This document shows positions 1 through 6,947 of a DNA stretch of 64,000 nt, in pieces. The DNA comes from Nocardia amamiensis (GTDB lineage: Bacteria; Actinomycetota; Actinomycetes; Mycobacteriales; Mycobacteriaceae): the NCBI RefSeq assembly GCF_015477605.1, contig NZ_JADLQX010000007.1:124001-188000 (forward strand), given 5' to 3'. A program made the translations under genes and the position numbers. Every line of letters begins with the position of its first letter. The first letter of the stretch is position 1. The notes under the pieces were generated by a model, which searched no databases, was not told where the DNA came from, and saw only the letters and a program-made list of their open reading frames with translations.

Positions 1-192
1 CTGCTGCCACTGCTCGGAATCGAGGTCGACGCCGCGGTGCTGCGGCAGGCCGCCACCATCACCGACGCCACCACCGACGGCAAAGCTCCCGACAGCACGC
101 CGCCACCGGAGAGCGAGGACAGCAGCGGATCCCGGGAACTGCCCGAGCAGCCCGATTCGACCGAGCAGCCGGAGCGGGAGCCCGCTACGTGA
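1..192 (+). CDS. C-terminal end of a phage head gene, probably portal (5' end outside window)
   Basis: Only the last 63 codons are present, read in frame from base 1 to TGA at 190-192, which overlaps the GTG of the next gene. About 25 residues look ordered; the rest is a low-complexity tail rich in Glu, Pro, Ser, Asp and Thr. Portal is inferred purely from position: in actinophages the portal usually lies just before a MuF-type protein, which starts here at 517. No portal motif is visible, so another head gene is possible. Confidence 0.5.
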   Translation: MLPLLGIEVDAAVLRQAATITDATTDGKAPDSTPPPESEDSSGSRELPEQPDSTEQPEREPAT

Positions 193-530
193 GCGCTGAT
201 CTGGACTGCCTGACTTCGGTGTGCGAGATGGCGGTGCTGCGCGCGTTGGAAGTTGCGGGGAAACGGGCGCGCAACTCCTCGCGCACCAACCGCGAACTGC
301 TGGCCATGCCCCCGCACGAACAGCACACCGCTCGCTGCCTGGCGCGGCACCCCGAGGAATGTGACCGGCTGCTACCCGCGGCGTGGGATCACCTGCGGAT
401 CGTGCTGCCCGACCAGCCGAAGGTCATCACCGCGGTCGATTGGTACGTGCGGCAACTGATCGTGACCCGCAAACCGCACACCTCCGAGGATCTGCGGTGC
501 GTGCTGGCGGTGGCTTGTGAGCCGGACTGA
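189..530 (+). CDS. Small phage protein between portal and MuF genes
   Basis: 113 aa from a GTG that overlaps the upstream stop (GTGA). Mostly helical, with an early Cys pair (C7, C12) and a basic patch near residues 24-36. It overlaps the MuF gene by 14 nt, so the three genes are translationally coupled. No family recognised. By position it is a virion-assembly or packaging accessory, but nothing in the sequence proves this. Confidence 0.7.
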   Translation: MSADLDCLTSVCEMAVLRALEVAGKRARNSSRTNRELLAMPPHEQHTARCLARHPEECDRLLPAAWDHLRIVLPDQPKVITAVDWYVRQLIVTRKPHTSEDLRCVLAVACEPD

Positions 531-3231
531 CCCGTGGCTCGCGCACCGGCTTCATGCCGAGAACCGGCTGCGCCGTGGCGAAGCGGCGGCATTCCGCGGT
601 GTGGTCGCGGCAATGACGGTGTGGCTCGACACAGCCCGCGCGCTGGTGTTGCACAAGCCGCTGCCTGCGGCCGCCGCCGAGCTACTCGCCGGGCCGTCGA
701 TCACTGCGGCGGCCGGTGATCTGCCGCCGGACCTCGACGCAGTCGGGGCGGCGACCCAGGTGTGGGCGCGGGCCATGGCCGAGCACGTCGACCCGGCGCT
801 GTCGGAGGCCTTCGGCGAAGCGTTCCTCGACGCTGCGCGCCGCGCGGACATCTCCCCGCTGCCGTTCCAGCTGGCCTACCTCGAGTCAGTGCACAACCGG
901 CTACGGATCTGGCCCGAAGGCGCGTTCGAGGAGCTGCGGCCCGAGCTGCTGGAAATGCTGTCCGAGGGCATGGATTACAACCAGGTCGAGGAACGCATCG
1001 GCCGCATGCTCGACATCGACGCGCCCTCGCGGCGGATACGCGCGGAGATCTGGGCGGTCGATCGCCAGATCGCCGACCCGAACACTCCACGCTCGGAGCT
1101 GCGCGCGCTGCGCGCCCGCCGACGCGCGCTGTGGGAGCAGCACGACGCCTCACTCGGGCAATGGCAGTGGCTCGCGCGGCGGATCGCGCGGACCGAGATC
1201 CACGGCGCTATCGAGGGCGGCACGCTGGCCGCGGCACAGGCGGTCGAGCAGGCAGGCGGGCAGGCCCGGTTCAAACGCTGGTTGTCGACCACCGACGAAC
1301 GCACCCGGGGCACGCACGTTGTCGCCGACGGCCAGATGGTGAAGTTGGCCGAGCCGTTTCGTGTCGGCCTGGCCGAACTGCAGCACCCAGGCGAGGCCGG
1401 CGGGCCCGCGCACGAGGTCATCAACTGCCGCTGCACCATGCTCATCCTCACAGAGGACGAGGTGCAGGCCGCGTTGCAGGGCGTGTGGGGTGGGCGTGGT
1501 GTCGCGCCCGGCGCGGCACGGATGGGCCCGGACGACCCCGATGACGCGGCTGCGGCGCTGGCGCGGTGGGAGACAGAGCAGCGCGGCGAAGTAGTCGATG
1601 ACGAAACGACGCCGCCGACGCCCGATCCGGAGCCTGATCCCGAGCCGGAGCCTGACGATGAGTCGTTTCCGGACACGAGTCCTGAACCGGATGATCCCGA
1701 TGACGACGACGATGACGATCTTGACGACGATGACGATCTTGACGACGAAGACGATCTTGACGACGAAGACGATCTTGACGACGAAGACGACGAGCCGGAG
1801 CTCGACGACGAGGACGACGCCGCCACCGACGAAGATCCGGATGCAGCGGACAACGAAGAGGACATCGTCGACGAGCCAACGCCGATCATCGCCCCAGGCA
1901 ACCGTGACGCGCTCGACCGCATCCGCGAGTCGCTGCCCACGGGCGCCGAGGGATGGCACGCCCTGGTCGAGGGCAAGACTATCCGGCCTGCCGAGACGTT
2001 CCTCGAGCGCACGAACTGGGAGGCGGAGCGGCGCATCGCCGATCTCGAAACCCATCTTGCCGCCCTACATTCGGACCTCACGCTTGCGCAGTACGCGTCG
2101 GTGCAGCCGGCCGAACTCCGCGGTGTCCGCGCCAGCCACCGCGCAGGCGTCGCCGAGCTGGAGGGCAAGCTCGCCCGGGCCCGCGCCGCGCACAGCGTGC
2201 AGCGGTGGGCGCGCGAGGTGGAAGCTGCACGCCGCGAACAGGAGGACTTCGAGCACTACATCGAAATCCGCATACGCCTTGGCGACGAACGCGCGAGTCT
2301 GGACGCGCGCCGCCGCAACCCACCGACCGAGGACTACTGGCAACTCGAGGTCCCCGCGCTGCGCGAGACGAACTACCGCCGCGACGCCGCCGGAAATCTG
2401 CTGCCACCCGCCGAGCTCGACGCCCACCTCGACGCCGTGCTCGCGGTCGGCGAGGCGATCTGGAACGACATCTCCGACGCCCTCGACAACGACCCCACCA
2501 TCCAGCGGCGACGGGAAGAGCTCGACGCCGAGTACCCGTTCGGTGCTAGGACGCTCGACGCCGAGCAAGCTCTCGCCCGCGCCGAAGCCTACGTGATCCG
2601 CCGGGCGCTCGCCGAGGCGCGGCCGTTCGGTGGGGTCGAGCAACGCGCCGCGGCTGCCGCGCCTGTGCAAGGCGGACTGCTGGCGGGCACGCCGTCCACA
2701 ATCGAGGATCTGCGTGCCGCCGAGCAGGTATTCCCGGACGACTGGCTGCAGGCCGCCGACGCCCGCGGCCCGCTGGTGCTCAACCGCAGCAATCGCGCGT
2801 TCTTCGCCGCAGGCGGCGGCCGACGTGGGCGCGATCTGCTGGCCGCCAGGCCCCGCTCGAACCTGCCCTACAACGGGGCGTTCGATCACGTGGCGCAAGA
2901 GATCATGGCGCATGAGCTCGGCCATCGGATGGAGGAAGCGATACCCGGGCTGATGATGCTCGAATACGCCTTCGTGCGCCGCCGTTCGACCGACGAGCAC
3001 GGGCACCTCGAGGAACGCACCGAGCTCTACCCCGGCGAGTACGTGCTCGCCGACAAATGGCTGCGCGGCTACGCCGGGAAGGTCTACGACTGGTTCGGCG
3101 ATAACCCGGCCCGCTCCGCGCACGAGGTGTTCCAGGTCGGAATACAGGATGTGTTCGCGCGGCGCCGCGACAACCGCTACGGCGACTGGCAGTTGCACGC
3201 CTTCGTGCTGGCGGTGATCCTTCTTCTATGA
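517..3231 (+). CDS. MuF-type head morphogenesis protein with acidic linker and C-terminal HELGH metallopeptidase-like domain
   Basis: 904 aa from GTG. Residues about 150-310 look like the SPP1 gp7/Mu F minor head domain, ending in the family signature of a His/Glu-Val-Ile-Asn stretch followed by Cys-Arg-Cys (C304, C306). Residues about 360-450 are extremely acidic, with DNA repeats of an 18-bp unit (1711-1790). A helical region follows, then a C-terminal domain with HELGH at 799-803 and a possible third ligand Glu870 in a His-Glu-Val-Phe context, as in zincin metallopeptidases. MuF proteins are usually 300-500 aa; longer ones often carry effector domains that can travel with the virion. Role of the peptidase is inferred: capsid maturation, host-protein cleavage or a polymorphic toxin. 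Confidence 0.8.
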   Translation: MSRTDPWLAHRLHAENRLRRGEAAAFRGVVAAMTVWLDTARALVLHKPLPAAAAELLAGPSITAAAGDLPPDLDAVGAATQVWARAMAEHVDPALSEAFGEAFLDAARRADISPLPFQLAYLESVHNRLRIWPEGAFEELRPELLEMLSEGMDYNQVEERIGRMLDIDAPSRRIRAEIWAVDRQIADPNTPRSELRALRARRRALWEQHDASLGQWQWLARRIARTEIHGAIEGGTLAAAQAVEQAGGQARFKRWLSTTDERTRGTHVVADGQMVKLAEPFRVGLAELQHPGEAGGPAHEVINCRCTMLILTEDEVQAALQGVWGGRGVAPGAARMGPDDPDDAAAALARWETEQRGEVVDDETTPPTPDPEPDPEPEPDDESFPDTSPEPDDPDDDDDDDLDDDDDLDDEDDLDDEDDLDDEDDEPELDDEDDAATDEDPDAADNEEDIVDEPTPIIAPGNRDALDRIRESLPTGAEGWHALVEGKTIRPAETFLERTNWEAERRIADLETHLAALHSDLTLAQYASVQPAELRGVRASHRAGVAELEGKLARARAAHSVQRWAREVEAARREQEDFEHYIEIRIRLGDERASLDARRRNPPTEDYWQLEVPALRETNYRRDAAGNLLPPAELDAHLDAVLAVGEAIWNDISDALDNDPTIQRRREELDAEYPFGARTLDAEQALARAEAYVIRRALAEARPFGGVEQRAAAAAPVQGGLLAGTPSTIEDLRAAEQVFPDDWLQAADARGPLVLNRSNRAFFAAGGGRRGRDLLAARPRSNLPYNGAFDHVAQEIMAHELGHRMEEAIPGLMMLEYAFVRRRSTDEHGHLEERTELYPGEYVLADKWLRGYAGKVYDWFGDNPARSAHEVFQVGIQDVFARRRDNRYGDWQLHAFVLAVILLL

Positions 3232-3512
3232 CGACCTGGTCTGTGTACAGCGCGACCACCGACCCGGTCGGTGAGCGCTGGCTCAACTGGAACGGCCGCG
3301 ACTGGAAGGCCGACCCGGAGACCACCGCTGCCCTCACCGCGCCGGCGTTCTCGTTCCCGCTGACCCCTACCGGCCCGTTCCAGACCGGGTACGGGCCGGG
3401 TGAGTCCGAGCTGTTGGCCGCTGCGCTGCATGTGATCCCGGGCGCGCGCACGGCCGGGCAGGTCCCGGAGTATCCGCAGATCCCGCGGTTGCCTGACGGC
3501 GCGACAGGCTGA
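3228..3512 (+). CDS. Small phage protein downstream of MuF
   Basis: 94 aa. Its ATG overlaps the MuF stop by 4 bp (ATGA), so it is probably co-translated. Rich in Trp near the N-terminus (three Trp in the first 27 residues) and in Pro/Gly later. No family recognised. Being locked to a MuF gene that has a peptidase domain, it could be a partner or immunity-type protein, but this is inference only. Confidence 0.7.
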   Translation: MTTWSVYSATTDPVGERWLNWNGRDWKADPETTAALTAPAFSFPLTPTGPFQTGYGPGESELLAAALHVIPGARTAGQVPEYPQIPRLPDGATG

Positions 3513-3602
3513 CCTTGCACCAGTGCCCAGCGTCCGGCCAGAACTGGCACCGAGCCGTGAACGGTTGGTAGTGGTTACCAGCTGAGGCCCCCAGCGACAG
3601 GT

Positions 3603-4247
3603 CTATTCGGTTTCGAGGCTCTTGAGGACGGCCCTTGCCTCTTCTGGGTACCTACGGACCGCAGCCCTGAGCTGGAGCATCTGAAATTCGTGCCGGCTAT
3701 CGGCGATGACTTGTTTCCAGCCTGCCCGCCCCTCGGCGAATCGTTCCACGATGAGGAACTCGACGATGTCCTCCAACGCTGGTCGGAACCGGCGCCCGCC
3801 GACAGGTAGATGCAGCTTTTCCAGCGCCCGATCCGGTCCCAGAGCCTTCCAGTGTTCGGAGGTTGCACACACATGCAGGTGCGCTTCCGGGTACCCGTCG
3901 AACTTCTCCCGCTCGTAGTCGTAGTGGAACAGCACGTCTTCGAGCGCCTCGTCCCTGGCCAGAAGCATCACCGAGGAGATCGACATCAGGTACTTGTCGT
4001 CCTCATCAGGGGCGAGGCGGATCGACACACCCATATACGTGGGACAGGTTGTGGCGGTACTGACCGGAATACCGAAGCACAAGTCTCGGTTTTCTTTCGA
4101 GATCTTGTACCCGACAACGGTATGTTTCTTGGTTTGCTCAACAACCGCATTCAAGCGGACACCATTGCAGATGGTCTTGTTGAGAAGGGCGGTCATGCGC
4201 TCCGCGAACTCGCGCGACTCTCGTTCGAGATCGAACTTCCGCGCCAA
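3603..4247 (-). CDS. Cargo (moron) protein, possible toxin-like partner of the upstream 64-aa gene
   Basis: 214 aa from TTG (AAGG upstream), beginning 2 nt after the stop of the preceding gene, so the two form one unit. It lies on the opposite strand inside the head operon and the DNA is less GC-rich than its surroundings. Notable segments are a Tyr-Asp-Tyr-Glu run, a His-Leu-His-Val pair, and HLPVGGRRFRP near residue 143, a motif I associate with a conserved but uncharacterised actinobacterial family. Function unknown. The order small gene first, larger gene second resembles toxin-antitoxin or regulator-effector pairs. Confidence 0.75.
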   Translation of the reverse strand: MARKFDLERESREFAERMTALLNKTICNGVRLNAVVEQTKKHTVVGYKISKENRDLCFGIPVSTATTCPTYMGVSIRLAPDEDDKYLMSISSVMLLARDEALEDVLFHYDYEREKFDGYPEAHLHVCATSEHWKALGPDRALEKLHLPVGGRRFRPALEDIVEFLIVERFAEGRAGWKQVIADSRHEFQMLQLRAAVRRYPEEARAVLKSLETE

Positions 4248-4249
4248 AG

Positions 4250-4444
4250 TCAGGCCTTGTAGTAGCCGCCGATGGCTACCCAGGCCAGCCGTGCACGTAG
4301 GGACCGGAACTGGCCGGTGCGCGCTTGTTCCGCGAGCTCGTCGAACGTGCAGCCAGCACGTCGCAGGGCGTTCTTGATGGCGATTTCGGTGTCCTTCGGA
4401 CCCGCAATCATCACTGTCTCTTCTGGCTCAATTACAGCAGTCAT
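4250..4444 (-). CDS. Small protein, first gene of the opposite-strand cargo pair
   Basis: 64 aa. ATG at 4444 chosen because GGGAGG lies 8 nt upstream; a longer reading to 4477 lacks such a site. N-terminal half is acidic, the rest is a predicted helical segment with 'ALRRAGCTFDELAEQA', compatible with a small HTH or antitoxin-like fold. Followed 2 nt later by the 214-aa gene. Expression in the lysogen from its own promoter is inferred from orientation. No firm family match. Confidence 0.65.
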   Translation of the reverse strand: MTAVIEPEETVMIAGPKDTEIAIKNALRRAGCTFDELAEQARTGQFRSLRARLAWVAIGGYYKA

Positions 4445-4477
4445 CAGAGGTTCCTCCCGCGCAGCATTACAACTCAC

Positions 4478-4829
4478 TGTAGGTACAGAGAATCACGTAG
4501 GGGTGACATTGCCGCGAAACGTACAGAACAGTCTGGGGCAGCGTGGATCAGTCCGGAGCAGGCTGGCCATCTTCAGATCTACTGGTCGAGGATGCCTTTC
4601 GAATACCTCGCAAGTACCCCGTTACCGCCCGCCAGTTGTTAAATCGTGACTTTAGCTACTCCGTACCAATGTGCGGATTCCAGGACATCAGGGACCCCGG
4701 ACCGACTGTGCCTCACGGGCCGAGATGATGAGCCCGAAGGCGGCAGGCTTGCTTCGGGTCGAGACCCGGCAGATGGCGGACTGGTGCGGAGCCAGCGCGC
4801 TGTTCGGACGTGAGTGGATCCGAAATCAT
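4478..4829. other. Intergenic region between cargo pair and capsid protease gene
   Basis: About 350 bp with no convincing gene. It holds the presumed promoter of the leftward cargo pair (a CTGTA-CC-TACAG dyad around 4485), two similar direct segments around 4529-4565 (CAGTCTGGGGCAG and CAGTCCGGAGCAG), and a hairpin with 7-bp stem CCCGAAG/CTTCGGG at 4733-4758 upstream of the protease gene. Confidence 0.5.
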
Positions 4830-4850
4830 GGATACAGTCCTACTGTTTCC
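4830..4850. promoter_or_regulatory. 21-bp dyad, site A (upstream of capsid protease)
   Basis: GGATACAGT-N3-ACTGTTTCC, an inverted repeat that matches four other sites in the prophage (36689, 26738, 29808, 31939). It is 20 bp before the protease ATG. Probably an operator or start-associated element; the left half also offers a TACAGT -10-like hexamer, the same hexamer seen in the capsid leader at 6879. Confidence 0.6.
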
Positions 4851-4870
4851 ATCGTGATTGGAGCGCTGCC

Positions 4871-6730
4871 ATGACTTTTCCCCTGCTCGCCGATCCAGAG
4901 GCCGCCGCGCAGGACGGTCCGCCGCCCGGGTGGCGTGGTCCGATCCTGCCGGTCAACACGCGGTCCGGAGACGCACAGAACTACGTCCGCGAATACGTCC
5001 TCGTCGGCGACGAGGTACCTGCCCGTCCGCTACCGCAGCCGCTGTCGGCACAGGAAAAGCTCGCCGACGGGCATGCCGGATCAGTCGTGGTCGGCTTGTG
5101 CACCCGCGTGTGGGTGCAAGACGGCATGGTGTGGGGCGAAGGGCCGTTCGACCTCGCCGATCCGGTAGCTGCGGACTGGGCCGCGAAAGTCGGTCGCGGC
5201 GCTGCCGGGTGGGTGTCAGTCGACTTCTCCGACATCGCGGTCACACAGGTACCTGTGGACGCTGACGGCAACGAGGTGCCCGCTGAGCGCATCGCGGCGT
5301 GGCAGCAGTCCGCCAGCGACGCGGGTTACCCCCCGCCACCAGATCCGGTCGCTGAGTGGGTTTGGCGTATCGACCGCTGGAAGTTCGCCGGGGTAACCCT
5401 GCTGTCCTCCCCCGCCTACGAACAGGCTCGGATCGGTCCCGCCTACGACATTCAAGCTCTCACCGCAGCGGCCGAGACCAAATCCGATGACGCAGTCACC
5501 GAGCACACCGGCGCCATGATCGCGCTCGTCCCGGCCGCCGAGGATGCGACGCGGCTGACGGTCGAGGGCGGCGAGGCGGTCGACGAGTTACACCTGACGC
5601 TTGCCTATCTCGGTGAGGCTGCGGAGTGGACCCCCGAACAGGTCGACGCCGTGCACACTGCGGTCGCCGAGCTGGCTCCGTCGGGGCCCGTGCTCGGCGA
5701 GGTATGGGCGCACGCAGCATTCAACCCAAACAGCGCGGACAAGGACCCGTGCGCGGTGTATCTGGTCGGCGCAGACGGTCTCTCCGATCTGCGGCAGGCC
5801 GTTGTCGGCTCAATGCTCGACACCGGCGGGCCGATGCCCGCGCAGCACGACCCGTTCATCCCGCATGTCACCGCGGGTTACGGGCTGCCCGTCGCGGACC
5901 TGTCGGAGACCGGCCCGATCCGATTCGACCGCATCCGCGTCGCGTTCGCCGGAAAGTACGAGGACATCCCCCTGGAGCCGGTGACCACCGCGCTCACGGC
6001 GGCGGCCGTCGTCTACGACCATCGTGATTTCGAGTTGCCGGAGCCGGACGAGCCGACGCGGCTGACGATCACCGATGACGGGCGCGTGTTCGGGCACCTC
6101 GCCGAATGGGGTTCCTGCCATGTGGGATTCGCCGATATCTGTGTCACCCCTCCCGCAAGCGCGTTCGACTACGCGTTTTTCCACCAGGGCACGATCCGCA
6201 CCGACGACGGTCCGATGGCGGTCGGGAAGATCACCATCAGCCGCGACCGCGACCGAGGCGGGCACGCCGGGCTGCACCTGGGTCTGCGCGCAGCGGCCGA
6301 GCACTACGACAACACCTGCACCGCAGTCGCGGTCGTACGCTGCCGGGACGGTGCGGTCGGGCCGTGGCTGTCCGGGCGCATCCTGCCCGGTGTGGACGAG
6401 GACCGAATCGAGGAATTGCGCCGGTCGGGGATCTCCGGGGACTGGCGCGGTGTCCGACGCCACAGCGATGCGCTGGAGTTGATCGCGGTCCTCGCCGTCA
6501 ACTCCCCCGGGTTCCCGATCGTCGCGCGTACGCGCGCGCTGGCGGCGGCTGGTGTGCGGTCGCTGGTCGCGGCCGGGATGCTGCGCCGCGGCTCCCACGG
6601 TCCGCGGCTGCTCGATCTCGATGACGTGATGCGTACGCGGCGTATCGCGAACGCGGCGGGACGGATTCGCGCGACGCGAGTCCGCACCGTGGCCGCTCGC
6701 ATGGCGGCACTGACGAGAGGAGTTCGCTGA
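4871..6730 (+). CDS. Capsid maturation protease with an inserted 2H phosphoesterase domain
   Basis: 619 aa from ATG 4871, preceded by GGAG at 7 nt; a GTG at 4814 is in frame but its 19-residue extension overlaps the dyad. Residues 1-215 and about 395-600 match the actinophage capsid maturation protease plan, including the hallmark block 'VFGHLAEWGSCHVGF' and a following Cys-Val-Thr-Pro-Pro. Between them, residues about 220-395 carry two His-x-Thr motifs, H241-L-T243 and H332-V-T334, 91 residues apart, the signature of 2H phosphoesterases (2'-5' RNA ligase/LigT/Acb1 superfamily). Such domains hydrolyse 2',3'- or 2',5'-linked nucleotides, including CBASS cyclic nucleotides in Acb1. Known role: cleaves scaffold and capsid. 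The 2H activity is inferred. Confidence 0.8.
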   Translation: MTFPLLADPEAAAQDGPPPGWRGPILPVNTRSGDAQNYVREYVLVGDEVPARPLPQPLSAQEKLADGHAGSVVVGLCTRVWVQDGMVWGEGPFDLADPVAADWAAKVGRGAAGWVSVDFSDIAVTQVPVDADGNEVPAERIAAWQQSASDAGYPPPPDPVAEWVWRIDRWKFAGVTLLSSPAYEQARIGPAYDIQALTAAAETKSDDAVTEHTGAMIALVPAAEDATRLTVEGGEAVDELHLTLAYLGEAAEWTPEQVDAVHTAVAELAPSGPVLGEVWAHAAFNPNSADKDPCAVYLVGADGLSDLRQAVVGSMLDTGGPMPAQHDPFIPHVTAGYGLPVADLSETGPIRFDRIRVAFAGKYEDIPLEPVTTALTAAAVVYDHRDFELPEPDEPTRLTITDDGRVFGHLAEWGSCHVGFADICVTPPASAFDYAFFHQGTIRTDDGPMAVGKITISRDRDRGGHAGLHLGLRAAAEHYDNTCTAVAVVRCRDGAVGPWLSGRILPGVDEDRIEELRRSGISGDWRGVRRHSDALELIAVLAVNSPGFPIVARTRALAAAGVRSLVAAGMLRRGSHGPRLLDLDDVMRTRRIANAAGRIRATRVRTVAARMAALTRGVR

Positions 6731-6873
6731 TGGGCAACTGCAATTGCGGTCCGAAGAAGACACTGCATCAGGTGGTGCACCCGTCCGGGGCGACGATCAC
6801 CTACAAATCCGAAGATGAGGCGCGGGCCGTTGCAGCTCAGGTGGGCGGCACGTACCAAGCTCAACAGCTGTGA
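6730..6873 (+). CDS. 47-aa Cys-containing phage protein (DUF7196-like)
   Basis: Starts at ATG overlapping the protease stop (TGATG) and ends TGA at 6871-6873. N-terminus is MGNCNCG, followed by a strand-rich stretch and 'YKSEDEARAVAAQVGG'. The plan Gly-x-Cys-x-Cys-Gly, then 'sE-eA' near the end, is that of small proteins found beside capsid genes in many actinophages. Function unknown, perhaps metal binding or head assembly. Confidence 0.7.
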   Translation: MGNCNCGPKKTLHQVVHPSGATITYKSEDEARAVAAQVGGTYQAQQL

Positions 6874-6875
6874 GC

Positions 6876-6947
6876 GGATACAGTAGACGCAGTTGAGCCG
6901 CTGGCCTCGGGCCGGGCAAGTTACTTGCCTGAGCACGGAGGCTTGCG
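6876..6947 (+). promoter_or_regulatory. Leader 1: promoter and 5' region of the capsid gene
   Basis: TACAGT (6879-6884) as a -10 candidate is followed after exactly 15 nt by the 18-bp block GCTGGCCTCGGGCCGGGC (6900-6917), then a short hairpin GGCAAG/CTTGCC. The same block at 12657-12674 sits 15 nt after TATCCT in front of the major tail gene. No conserved -35 is seen. CGGAGG lies close before the GTG at 6948. Confidence 0.55.

Noticed and set aside
975..2168. Leftward frame with a long poly-Ser stretch
   Set aside because: It is the antisense of the acidic tract of the MuF gene and has no other support.
6876..6896. Sixth copy of the 21-bp dyad in the capsid leader
   Set aside because: Only the left half (GGATACAGT) matches; the right half does not, so it was left as a -10-like hexamer.
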